Assembly (NCBI GenBank): GCA_022842805.1
Contig: JALHOX010000034.1
Location: 1 to 16,279, forward strand
From: Phycisphaerae bacterium
GTDB taxonomy: Bacteria; Planctomycetota; Phycisphaerae; UBA1845; Fen-1342
Direction: 5' to 3'
DNA length: 16,279 nt
A program made the position numbers and the translations under genes. Under the pieces are notes generated by a model, which saw nothing but the letters and a program-made list of their open reading frames with translations, was not told where the DNA came from and made no database searches. This document shows, one piece after another, positions 1 through 6,962 of this stretch. Position 1 is the stretch's first letter. Each line of letters opens with the position of its first letter.

Positions 1-1375
1 CGCGCGGCGGCTCATCCGGCGCGGCGGCGGTCGAGTGCAGCCGCAACCGTACGACCAACTGCTCGCCACGCGCCTCATACTCGCCGCCGATGAGTGTCCC
101 CGCTCCATGCCGCGCCGCCGCGGCGCGATAGCGCTGCACCATCGGCGACAGCGGCTGCGGCCCGGTGTCGCGCAGGCCGGCGTGAATTCGCTCGGCGTCG
201 ACGATGTACAGCCCGTGTCGACGGGCCAAAATCCGAGCCAGTCCGTCGACGATCGCAAAGCCCACCCAATCCTGACCGGCGTCGGCGGTCCGGTTCTCAA
301 GCGGCAGCAAACCGACGCCACGGGCGGGCGGCGCGCTCTGCGCCGCCGCGGGCATCCGATGCACGCCGCTCGCGTCGTCGCCCTCGCTGAAGGCTCGCGC
401 CACTGCGTCGGCCGAGGAATAGCGCCGAGCCGGGTCGGCGCTCAGCAGTCGCAGGATCGTGCGCCGCATCCACTCCGGCGCAGCGTCGAGCTGGTCGTCG
501 GGCCAGCGGGGCGCCTCGTTCTGCTGCTGCAACAGGCTGACAAAGAAGCTCGAACTTTCGAAGGGCGAGCGGCCCACCAGCAGTTCGAAGAGCGTCACTC
601 CCAGCGAGTATTGGTCCGCGCGCGCGTCGACCGTTGCGTCCGCCTGCAGACGCTCGGGCGCCGCGTAGTGCAGGGTGCCTTCGCTGGCCCGATAGCCCAG
701 ATCCGTGCGGCGGGGCTGCTCGCGCGATAGCCGGGCCACGCCCAGATCGGCCACGCGCACCACCCCGTCGACGCCAAGCAGCAAGTTTCCCGGCTTGATG
801 TCGTGGTGCACGATCTCGACCGCGTGAATCGCCGCCAGCCCCAAGGCGATGTCGACGGCAAACTTCTGCACCTGCTTCCACGGCCAGGTCGGAGCGGCGG
901 CCCGCGCGCCGTGCAGCGACACCCCTTCCACAAACTCCATCACGAAATACCAGACATCGTTCTGGCTATCGCAATCGAGCACGCGCACGACATTGGGATG
1001 ATGGACGCGATAGCCCAGTCGGGCCTCTTCGCGAATGGCGCGAGTCCACTCGGCGTTCGGGCCGCTGATCGCGCTGGTCAGCACCTTGACCACGCACGGA
1101 TGGCTCAGAAACAGGTGCTCCGCCAGATAGGTCGTGCCGTGTGCCCCCTGGCCCAGCCGAGCGACCAGCCGGTACTTATCACGCACTACCCCGGTCGGCG
1201 CCAGCCTCGGAACGCGACACGCCGCCGCATCGCGCTCCAGGGGCGTTCCTCGCCCGACCGTAACCCAGCCACAACTGCATCGCCGGACGCGCGACGGTCC
1301 GGAAGTAGGACCGATAATTGCGCCGCATCCGGAGCAGGCAATGCCGAAGGCCGGGTTGGACTGGACGCTGGTCAT
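1..1375 (-). CDS. Eukaryotic-like Ser/Thr protein kinase, zinc-ribbon N-terminus and TolB-like C-terminus (3' partial)
   Basis: The frame is open for 458 codons from ATG at 1375 to the left edge, so the C-terminus is missing. Residues 14-36 form a degenerate zinc ribbon (C14-x2-C17 and C33-x-C35). The kinase domain spans about 68-335: glycine loop LGQGAHGTTY at 74-83, catalytic Lys97 (VVKVL), helix-C Glu116 or Glu117 (REEARL), catalytic loop HHDIKPGN with Asp192 and Asn197, DLG in place of DFG at Asp210, and APE at 239-241. All catalytic residues are present, so activity is expected. From about 353 the chain reads VGLLPLENRT, then a helix and a GGEYEARGEQLVVRLRL strand pair, the pattern of the TolB-like domain found in some kinases and cyclases. 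No transmembrane segment is seen, so the visible part should be cytosolic. No Shine-Dalgarno site precedes the ATG; in-frame GTG and TTG codons lie just upstream, before a stop. Substrate unknown. Confidence 0.9.
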   Translation of the reverse strand, partial: MTSVQSNPAFGIACSGCGAIIGPTSGPSRVRRCSCGWVTVGRGTPLERDAAACRVPRLAPTGVVRDKYRLVARLGQGAHGTTYLAEHLFLSHPCVVKVLTSAISGPNAEWTRAIREEARLGYRVHHPNVVRVLDCDSQNDVWYFVMEFVEGVSLHGARAAAPTWPWKQVQKFAVDIALGLAAIHAVEIVHHDIKPGNLLLGVDGVVRVADLGVARLSREQPRRTDLGYRASEGTLHYAAPERLQADATVDARADQYSLGVTLFELLVGRSPFESSSFFVSLLQQQNEAPRWPDDQLDAAPEWMRRTILRLLSADPARRYSSADAVARAFSEGDDASGVHRMPAAAQSAPPARGVGLLPLENRTADAGQDWVGFAIVDGLARILARRHGLYIVDAERIHAGLRDTGPQPLSPMVQRYRAAAARHGAGTLIGGEYEARGEQLVVRLRLHSTAAAPDEPPR

Positions 1376-1443
1376 CCGGAAATCCACGCTGGGCAGCTTG
1401 ATTCCCAATATTTATCGGCGAGCAGAAACCCGCAAATAATGCC

Positions 1444-1472
1444 TTGAACTTTTTTGGGACCAATCATATTTT
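1444..1472 (+). promoter_or_regulatory. Putative sigma-70-type promoter
   Basis: TTGAAC at 1444-1449 and TATTTT at 1467-1472 are separated by exactly 17 bases. Each hexamer matches the sigma-70 consensus at four of six positions. It points into the gap away from the kinase and would give a leader of roughly 150 bases before the small ORF at 1632. AT-rich islands produce such matches by chance, so this is tentative. Confidence 0.3.
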
Positions 1473-1631
1473 CTCGGACGAGCGAGGTTTTCACATTATC
1501 GGCTCGGCGCAGCTTCGGCATCTTCTCGCCGGTCGGCCATTTTGCAACGCAAAGCACTCTCGAACTGCATGCGCGAACCGGCGTAGGTTTCGCCATTGTG
1601 GCGGGTTGGGCTTTGTCGTGAGAGGTCACCC

Positions 1632-1709
1632 ATGTTTGCATCGTTTGGCGATTGGATTCAGGGCCTCACGCAGTTCGTTTATCTCTTCATCGACATGGTT
1701 ACGTCCTGA
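1632..1709 (+). CDS. Possible small ORF, 25 aa, hydrophobic
   Basis: ATG at 1632 opens 25 codons ending in TGA at 1707-1709. GAGAGG lies six bases before the ATG, a better ribosome site than most larger genes here have. The peptide begins MFASFGDW and contains the hydrophobic run QFVYLFIDMV; it could be a short membrane or surface-active peptide. I know no family for it. A reading frame this short can arise by chance, and only the ribosome site, the upstream promoter-like pair and the lack of another gene argue for it. Confidence 0.25.
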   Translation: MFASFGDWIQGLTQFVYLFIDMVTS

Positions 1710-1759
1710 GCCGACAGAACCCTGATTCGACCACACGCATTTCACAAGTCGAGGCTCAA

Positions 1760-1810
1760 ATGATCCAGGAAATTTCGCAGATCGACGACATCATCGTTTC
1801 CAGCCGCTAA
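1760..1810 (+). CDS. Possible small ORF, 16 aa
   Basis: ATG at 1760 is preceded by GAGG with a five-base spacer and opens 16 codons (MIQEISQIDDIIVSSR) ending in TAA. It lies 50 bases after the 25-codon ORF. The frame is open farther upstream, past 1700, so it may instead be the tail of a slightly longer or decayed reading frame. Very weak evidence on its own; noted because it repeats the pattern of its neighbour. Confidence 0.15.
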   Translation: MIQEISQIDDIIVSSR

Positions 1811-1859
1811 TTCGGCGAAACGACGCGTCCCACAATTGTATGCCCCAGCTTCGCGCACT

Positions 1860-1885
1860 GTCCGCGGCGATTGCTGATCGCGGAC
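1860..1885 (-). terminator. Hairpin at the 3' end of the HTH-EIIA gene
   Basis: GTCC and GCGAT on one side pair with ATCGC and GGAC on the other, giving a 9-bp stem with a three-base bulge and the loop TGCTG. The hairpin touches the stop codon of the minus-strand gene. No T-run follows, so if it ends transcription it is not a classical intrinsic terminator; it could instead protect the 3' end. Confidence 0.35.
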
Positions 1886-2592
1886 TAGCGCCGCTGCTTC
1901 AGCGCCACCTCTTCCGCCGAGCGGATCAGACCTTCCGCTTCGGCGGCGGATTCGATCTCGCGCAGCTGACGAATGAGCGGCGTGGTGTGGAACATCAGTG
2001 CGAGCCGCGCCAGCACCGTCAGGTGTTGACGCTCTTCAGCGCAGCAGACGAGCACGAACAAATCGGTTAACTCGCCATCCGGCGCCGAAAACGGCACGCC
2101 CGCGATCACGCGCGCAAAGCAGACGAACGGCTCGGCGAAGGCATAGGGCATCGGTCGTCGCGGGTGCGGCAACGCGATGCCGCCGGGCAACGCCGTCGAG
2201 CACATCTGCTCGCGCTCGCGCAAGGCTTCGAGCAGGCCCTTGGGGTCGTAGAGAAGCTCCGTCTTTTCCGCCATCGCCACCAGCTCGCGCAGCACCGACT
2301 CCGGCGAGCGCGCCCCCATGTTCGGCTCGACGCTGCCGGCGTGCAGCAGCCGCCCGACGATAATCCCCTCGTCCCCGCCGGACATGGCCCGTTCCATCTC
2401 GCGAATATGCCGCTCGTCAAGATTGGGCAGCTCGCGCTGAGCCCATTCGAGCGTTGCGGCGCCATTAAATCGCCACTCGCCGCCGACCTTCATCGCTGGA
2501 ATCTGCCCGCGCTCGGCCCAGCGTTCGAGCTCGCGCGCATCCATGCCGAGGTAGCGGGCGAGGTCGGCAAGTGTGAAATTGCGATGGGGCAC
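1885..2592 (-). CDS. Excisionase-type helix-turn-helix fused to PTS EIIA (fructose/nitrogen type) domain
   Basis: A 235-residue protein with two parts. Residues 5-50 are a MerR/excisionase-like HTH (FTLADLARYLGMD, then IPAMKVGGEWRF). Residues about 80-232 are a PTS EIIA type-2 domain with the phosphorylatable His in GIALPHPR (His143) and a second conserved His in the RQHLTVLA segment (His190). EIIA domains accept phosphate from HPr; joined to an HTH it probably acts as a phosphorylation-sensitive regulator rather than in sugar transport. No EI, HPr, EIIB or EIIC gene is in the window. I chose GTG at 2592 because GGAG lies seven bases upstream and the resulting N-terminus MPHRNFTL resembles planctomycete relatives; TTG at 2619 would add nine residues and has no ribosome site. 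It is divergent from the helicase gene on its right. Targets unknown. Confidence 0.85.
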   Translation of the reverse strand: MPHRNFTLADLARYLGMDARELERWAERGQIPAMKVGGEWRFNGAATLEWAQRELPNLDERHIREMERAMSGGDEGIIVGRLLHAGSVEPNMGARSPESVLRELVAMAEKTELLYDPKGLLEALREREQMCSTALPGGIALPHPRRPMPYAFAEPFVCFARVIAGVPFSAPDGELTDLFVLVCCAEERQHLTVLARLALMFHTTPLIRQLREIESAAEAEGLIRSAEEVALKQRR

Positions 2593-2763
2593 GATGAGAC
2601 TCCGATGCTCCGGGATCAAGCATTTATCGTAACGGAGAGAGAGTGAGGAGCGGTGGCCGGGTAGGACATGCCTCTTTGGTCCGTTCCGGGGCCGCCGAGT
2701 GGCGGTTCGATCGAGAATAGTCGCGGCGGTGCACAGTTCGAAAGTGCGATACCCTGGAAGTCG

Positions 2764-4785
2764 ATGCCAGAAAAACTCGCGCCACTAGCCGCACCGTCAC
2801 TCGCACGCGCGTACTACGCGGCGAGCATCGACGCTTTTCTGGCGGACTCCGACGACGCAATTCTCGGGAAGCTCGCCGCCTCATCATCATTCGCAATCGA
2901 GCCCACTCAGCGCGATGCATGGATGCTGCAGATCGCCACGATGCGTACGGCGCTACTGCAAAGACGTGGAGAGGGCTTGATCGCGTTCGAGTTCGCCATA
3001 CCACGGATGGGCAAGCGGATCGATGTCGTATTGGTCCGCGGTGCGGCCGTTTATGTGCTGGAATTCAAGGTTGGCGAGCGCCATTTCACCGCAGACGCAC
3101 TGAATCAGGTCTGGGATTATGCGCTCGACATGAAGAACTTTCACAGCACAAGCCGCGACGCCACTATCGTGCCGGTGTTGGTGGCAACTGCCGCTGAAAT
3201 CTGTGAATTGCCAACAATCGTCGCGAGCGACCACGACGGTGTGGTACGGCCACTGCGCGCGACGGCGAAATCGCTAGCTGCGTTGCTGTGCATTGTGGAA
3301 GAATGCTGCACGGGAACGACAATCGACGCACCGCGATGGGTCGATGGCACCTACAGACCTACGCCGACGATTATCGAAGCCGCCCTGGCACTGTATGGCG
3401 GTCATAGAGTTGAGGACATTTCGCGGCGTGAGGCCGAGGCCATCAACCTGACACAGACCACAGCGCAGATTGCCGAGATCGTCCGAGCAGCGCGCGCTGA
3501 GCGTCAAAAGGCAATCTGCTTCGTCACGGGGGTGCCAGGCGCCGGCAAAACTTTAGTTGGTCTCGATATCGCAACCAAGCATCATGATAAGGCGAACGAA
3601 CTCCACAGCGTTTTCCTTTCGGGCAATGGGCCGCTGGTCAGGGTTCTGTGCGAAGCGCTCGCCCGTGATCGCGCAGCGCGCTCGCAACCCTCAGGCAATC
3701 GCGTCAAGCTGGGCGAGGCACGCAGCGAAGTGCGCGCGTTTATTCAGAACGTGCATCATTTTCGTGATGAATGCCTCCGCGACTGGACGAAGCCGCCGAT
3801 CGAACACGTCGTTCTCTTCGATGAGGCCCAGCGAGCGTGGAACGAAGAGCAAACCGCTGCGTTCATGCAACGCAAGAAGGGACATGCCAACTTTGCGATG
3901 TCCGAACCAGCCTTTTTGATCTCATGCTTGGATCGGCACCCCGACTGGGCCGTAGTCGTCTGCCTCGTGGGTGGTGGTCAGGAGATCAACACCGGCGAAG
4001 CAGGAATCGGAGAGTGGCTAAAGGCGATTCGCGCAAATTTTCCACATTGGCACGTTCACCTGTCCCCTCACTTGTCAGACTCCGAGTACGCCGCCGGAGA
4101 TGCCCTCGGCCTCCTCGACGGACACGCGCGCGTTCGAACGCATGAGAGCTTACACCTGTCCGTCTCGATGCGGTCATTTCGCGCTGAGAACGTGTCGGCG
4201 TGGGTGAAGGCCGTGCTGGACATCGAAAGAGAGGCCGCCGCACGTGCATTTGCGAGTATCCGTGATCGGTACCCGGTGGTCCTGACGCGGGACCTCACGA
4301 AGGCCAAGGCGTGGCTGAGAGGACGGGCCCGGGGCAACGAGCGGTTTGGAATGGTCGTGTCGTCGCAGGCCCAGCGGCTTAAGCCGCACGCGATTGATGT
4401 TCGCACGGATATCGACCCCGTGCATTGGTTTCTGCATCCGCGCGAAGATGTGCGCAGCTCTTACTATCTGGAAGATGCCGCTACTGAGTTCGATGTGCAA
4501 GGTCTCGAACTCGACTGGGTATGCGTGGTGTGGGACGGGGATTACCGGTACTCCCCCAGCGGCTGGCAGTATTGGAGTTTCAAAGGCAGTCGTTGGCAGC
4601 GGATCAAAAAAGACGACCGAAAGGCGTTTCTGAAGAATGCTTACCGCGTGCTGTTGACGCGCGCCAGGCAGGGGATGGTCGTCGTGGTTCCCGATGGCGA
4701 CCCAGCAGACGCCACACGAATGCCGGAGATTTACGATTCGACATTTGACTACTTGCAGGGCATTGGCTTGCCGGTCTTAGCTTGA
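2764..4785 (+). CDS. DUF2075 (Schlafen group 3-like) helicase with N-terminal PD-(D/E)XK-type nuclease region
   Basis: A 673-residue protein. Residues 70-140 look like a restriction-endonuclease fold: RIDVVLV (Asp87) followed by VLEFKVG (Glu100-x-Lys102), the D...ExK pattern. The rest is a DUF2075 superfamily 1-type ATPase: Walker A GVPGAGKT at 256-263, Walker B FDEAQRAW at 352-359, LVGGGQEIN near 402, SMRSFRA near 468, TEFDVQGLELDW near 574 and NAYRVLLTRARQG near 625. The family is predicted to act on DNA or RNA; its role is unsettled and defence is often suspected. It lies alone on the plus strand among minus-strand genes and reads as less GC-biased than they do, consistent with acquisition. 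I prefer ATG at 2764 (GGAA just upstream, start MPEKLAP near the conserved AYYAASIDAFL); ATG at 2668 would add 32 low-complexity residues. No methylase, integrase or partner gene is adjacent. Confidence 0.88.
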   Translation: MPEKLAPLAAPSLARAYYAASIDAFLADSDDAILGKLAASSSFAIEPTQRDAWMLQIATMRTALLQRRGEGLIAFEFAIPRMGKRIDVVLVRGAAVYVLEFKVGERHFTADALNQVWDYALDMKNFHSTSRDATIVPVLVATAAEICELPTIVASDHDGVVRPLRATAKSLAALLCIVEECCTGTTIDAPRWVDGTYRPTPTIIEAALALYGGHRVEDISRREAEAINLTQTTAQIAEIVRAARAERQKAICFVTGVPGAGKTLVGLDIATKHHDKANELHSVFLSGNGPLVRVLCEALARDRAARSQPSGNRVKLGEARSEVRAFIQNVHHFRDECLRDWTKPPIEHVVLFDEAQRAWNEEQTAAFMQRKKGHANFAMSEPAFLISCLDRHPDWAVVVCLVGGGQEINTGEAGIGEWLKAIRANFPHWHVHLSPHLSDSEYAAGDALGLLDGHARVRTHESLHLSVSMRSFRAENVSAWVKAVLDIEREAAARAFASIRDRYPVVLTRDLTKAKAWLRGRARGNERFGMVVSSQAQRLKPHAIDVRTDIDPVHWFLHPREDVRSSYYLEDAATEFDVQGLELDWVCVVWDGDYRYSPSGWQYWSFKGSRWQRIKKDDRKAFLKNAYRVLLTRARQGMVVVVPDGDPADATRMPEIYDSTFDYLQGIGLPVLA

Positions 4786-4900
4786 GCCGAAGCGCGGCGC
4801 CGCTCGTCAATTGGAAGGCCCCGACATTTTCCGGTTCGGTCGACCCCAGGGTGAATGGGCGCGCCTGATGCTGTCGGGTCATTGACCTGAGCTAATTCGT

Positions 4901-4922
4901 CGGCCGGCGCGGCCGCCGGCCG
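4901..4922. terminator. GC-rich hairpin between convergent genes
   Basis: CGGCCGGCG at 4901-4909 and CGCCGGCCG at 4914-4922 are perfect reverse complements around the four-base loop CGGC. It lies 116 bases after the helicase stop codon and 27 bases after the lipoprotein stop codon on the other strand, where a bidirectional terminator would be expected. There is no T-run on either side. Confidence 0.45.
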
Positions 4923-4948
4923 CCACCGAAATCAATCAGCCGCGATCG

Positions 4949-5650
4949 CTAAAAGTTTCGCACCTTGACCGTGCAATTCCCCTGCGCCGTCAGCGTGCGG
5001 CCGCTCATGTAGTCTTCGAAGGCGACGCGAACCGTCAGCTCGTTGTTCGTCGGCGGGCCGTTTTGCCAGGGGCATTTGATCGCGAAGTGGTCGGTCATCA
5101 GCGCGCTGATCCACATTTCGCCCAGTTTTTCCGGGCCGATCTGATAGCGGCCGATGACGCGCGGCCCCGCAAGGTCGATCAGCTCGATCTTGACCGTCGC
5201 GGGCGTCTTCACCGGGTCGCCGAAGCGGTCCAGCGGCTTGATGTAGACCGTTACGCCGTCGTCGCCGGGCGATTCGTCGAAGTTTGAGCCGCCGGTGAGC
5301 GGGTCGAAGACCAGTTCGGTGGGGGCATAGAGCATGGCCGCTTCGATCGGAGCTTCGCGGCCGGCGGCGCCGGCGAGCGAGCCGGACGGGGCGGCCCCGG
5401 CGGCGGTGCCGCCGCTCTGAAAGCGGCGGATGTATTGCGAAGCGCGTTCGCGATCGCTGAGACGGCGGGTCTCGCAATCGCGAACGCGCTCTTCGAGCTC
5501 GATGATCCGCTTCTCATAATCCGCGATCATGCCGGCGTTGTCGCACCCGGGCGCGAGGCACAGCAGAGCCGTCATCGCGAAGGTGCGGGCCGCGAATCTG
5601 CGGCTCGCGAACCTGCAAGCCGCAAACGCACGATTGGACCGGCCGATCAT
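4949..5650 (-). CDS. Probable lipoprotein with short coiled coil, unknown function
   Basis: A 233-residue protein. The N-terminus has an Arg-rich stretch, a hydrophobic run (MTALLCLAPG) and Cys36 in a lipobox-like APGC, suggesting a signal-peptidase-II lipoprotein. Residues 42-70 are a short charged coiled coil (IADYEKRIIELEERVRDCE), then a Gly/Ala-rich linker, then about 130 residues rich in predicted beta strands (VTVYIKPLDRFGDPV, TVKIELIDLAG, TVRVAFEDYM), probably a beta sandwich. I know no named family. ATG at 5650 is used because the internal ATG at 5575 would leave a signal peptide of only ten residues without positive charge; no clear ribosome site supports either. It starts 20 bases after the second clpP on the same strand and is probably co-transcribed with it, though Clp proteases are cytosolic and a lipoprotein is not, so a shared job is not evident. 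Confidence 0.78.
   Translation of the reverse strand: MIGRSNRAFAACRFASRRFAARTFAMTALLCLAPGCDNAGMIADYEKRIIELEERVRDCETRRLSDRERASQYIRRFQSGGTAAGAAPSGSLAGAAGREAPIEAAMLYAPTELVFDPLTGGSNFDESPGDDGVTVYIKPLDRFGDPVKTPATVKIELIDLAGPRVIGRYQIGPEKLGEMWISALMTDHFAIKCPWQNGPPTNNELTVRVAFEDYMSGRTLTAQGNCTVKVRNF
5441..5490. repeat. Long imperfect inverted repeat inside the lipoprotein gene
   Basis: AGCGCGTTCGCGAT at 5441-5454 pairs perfectly with ATCGCGAACGCGCT at 5477-5490. Inside these 14-bp arms, GAGAC (5459-5463) pairs with GTCTC (5469-5473) around a five-base loop, with a small internal loop between. It encodes part of the coiled coil (ERVRDCE ... SDRERA). A second 8-bp hairpin lies just to its left, at about 5409-5429. 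Confidence 0.7.
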
Positions 5651-5670
5651 CGGGTTGAGAGCGATCAGTG

Positions 5671-6294
5671 TTACACCTGTTCTGGCTCGACGCGCCGGAC
5701 CTCCGGCAGCTTCTCCAGAAGCTTATCCGCCAAACCGTAGGAGATCGACTGCTCCGCATCCATCCAGTTGTTGCGGTCGCAATCACGCGTGATCGTGTCG
5801 TAGTCCTTGCCGGTGTGCTTGGCCAGCACGCGATAGAGCTGCTGCTGCGTGCGCATCATTTCGTCCAGCTCGATCTTCAGATCGGTGGCCGGCCCGCGGG
5901 CGCCGCCCAGGGGCTGGTGGATCATGATGCGGCTGTGCGGCAGGACATAGCGCTTGCCCTTGGCGCCGGCGGCGGTCAGGACGGCCGCCATGCTGGCTGC
6001 GGCGCCGATGACGTAGGTCGCGACGTCGCAGGGGATGAACTGCATCGTGTCATAGATGCCCATGCCGCTGTAGACCGACCCGCCGGGCGAGTTGATGTAC
6101 ATGTGAATGTCGGCGTTGCGGTCCTCGTTGGCGAGGAAAAGCAACTGGGCGACGACGACGTTGGAAAGATCGCTGGTGACCTCGTCGCCCAGAAAGATGA
6201 TGCGATCTTTCAGCAGGCGCGAGTAGATGTCATAGGCGCGTTCGGCGCGACCCTCGCGCTCGACCACGATCGGAATCAGTTGATTTCGGCTCAT
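5671..6294 (-). CDS. clpP: ATP-dependent Clp protease proteolytic subunit, paralogue with Asp-to-Asn triad change
   Basis: A 207-residue ClpP, the same length as the E. coli precursor and alignable without gaps from the active site onward. Ser101 lies in GAAASMAAVL and His126 in IMIHQPLGG, 25 residues apart as in other ClpPs. The third triad position, 49 residues after the His, is Asn175 (codon AAC at 5772-5770) in DCDRNNWMDA, where E. coli has the Asp of ERDRF. The YINSPGG oxyanion strand is normal. ClpP forms tetradecamers with ClpX, ClpA or ClpC to degrade proteins in the cytosol. Listeria ClpP1 also carries Asn at this position and works mainly with its partner ClpP2, so this copy may act in a mixed complex with the neighbouring ClpP. 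It starts 18 bases after that gene's stop and was probably co-transcribed. Confidence 0.96.
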   Translation of the reverse strand: MSRNQLIPIVVEREGRAERAYDIYSRLLKDRIIFLGDEVTSDLSNVVVAQLLFLANEDRNADIHMYINSPGGSVYSGMGIYDTMQFIPCDVATYVIGAAASMAAVLTAAGAKGKRYVLPHSRIMIHQPLGGARGPATDLKIELDEMMRTQQQLYRVLAKHTGKDYDTITRDCDRNNWMDAEQSISYGLADKLLEKLPEVRRVEPEQV

Positions 6295-6312
6295 ATGTTG
6301 GCGTTTCCGTCC

Positions 6313-6951
6313 TTAGAGGCTCTTCTTCTTCTCGACCTTCGACTCTTCGAGGATTTCGTCGATCAGGCCGTATTCGAGCGCTTCCCTGGCGTCCATATAG
6401 CGGTCGCGCTCGATGTCCTTTTCGATCTGGTCGGGAGTCTTGTTCGTGCTCTTGGCCATCACCTCGACCAGCGTCCGCTTCACCTTCAAGATCTCGTTGG
6501 CCTGAATCCGCATGTCGGACGCCTGACCGCTGACGTAGCCCCAAGGCTGATGGATCATCATCTTGGCGTGCGGCAGGGCGAAGCGCTTGCCCTTGGTGCC
6601 GGCGGCGAGGATCAACGCTGCGCCGCTGGCGGCCGAGCCGACGCAATAGGTTGCGATGTCGCACTTGAGAAAGCGCATCGTGTCGTAGATCGCCAGCGTG
6701 TCGTCGATGTGACCGCCGGGGCAGTTGATGTAGAGGTGGATATCCGCCTCGCGCTTGATCGACTGCAGGTAGAGCATGCTCTTGATCACGTGCGAGCAGA
6801 CCGTGCTGCCGTTAATCGTGATCCCTGGATCGAGCGGAAGGTCCAGAAAAATGATTCGGTTATCGAGCAGAAGCTCGTTCAGACCCATCTGACGAAACTG
6901 CTGCATTCCGCCCTGCACACGCGGGCGAAGCATCTCGTGGCCAATTTCCAT
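6313..6951 (-). CDS. clpP: ATP-dependent Clp protease proteolytic subunit, complete catalytic triad
   Basis: A 212-residue ClpP and the first gene of the probable clpP-clpP-lipoprotein operon. The triad is complete: Ser109 (CVGSAASGAALIL), His134 (MMIHQPWG) and Asp183 (DIERDRYMDA), with the standard spacings of 25 and 49. Two family positions differ: the residue after the catalytic Ser is Gly where Met is usual (AASG instead of AASM), and the oxyanion strand reads YINCPGG with Cys in place of Ser. The loop near residues 38-48 (LPLDPGITING) is a little longer than in the second copy, and the C-terminus ends in a charged tail (ESKVEKKKSL). The ATG at 6951 has a strong ribosome site. The arrangement suggests the two ClpPs may form a hetero-oligomer. 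Confidence 0.96.
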   Translation of the reverse strand: MEIGHEMLRPRVQGGMQQFRQMGLNELLLDNRIIFLDLPLDPGITINGSTVCSHVIKSMLYLQSIKREADIHLYINCPGGHIDDTLAIYDTMRFLKCDIATYCVGSAASGAALILAAGTKGKRFALPHAKMMIHQPWGYVSGQASDMRIQANEILKVKRTLVEVMAKSTNKTPDQIEKDIERDRYMDAREALEYGLIDEILEESKVEKKKSL

Positions 6952-6956
6952 GGCGT

Positions 6957-6962
6957 CTCCTT
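6957..6962 (-). promoter_or_regulatory. Strong Shine-Dalgarno site of the first clpP
   Basis: On the minus strand this reads AAGGAG, five bases before the ATG at 6951. It is the best ribosome site in the window and fixes the start codon; most other genes here have weak sites or none. Confidence 0.75.

Larger units (their letters stand above)
1376..1884. other. AT-richer intergenic region between kinase and HTH-EIIA gene
   Basis: No conventional gene is supported in these 509 bases. The stretch is visibly richer in A and T than its surroundings, above all at 1395-1475, where minus-strand kinase transcription should start and where a plus-strand promoter-like pair is found. The right half holds two very short plus-strand ORFs with purine-rich sites at good spacing, and a hairpin at the far end. 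The longer open frames here (for example 1444-1725 plus and 1372-1641 minus) have no recognisable domain and no convincing start site. A small RNA or small-protein transcript is possible. Confidence 0.5.

Noticed and set aside
803..1447. Plus-strand open frame of 214 codons across the kinase gene
   Set aside because: The minus strand here encodes all the kinase catalytic motifs; the plus frame is a shadow.
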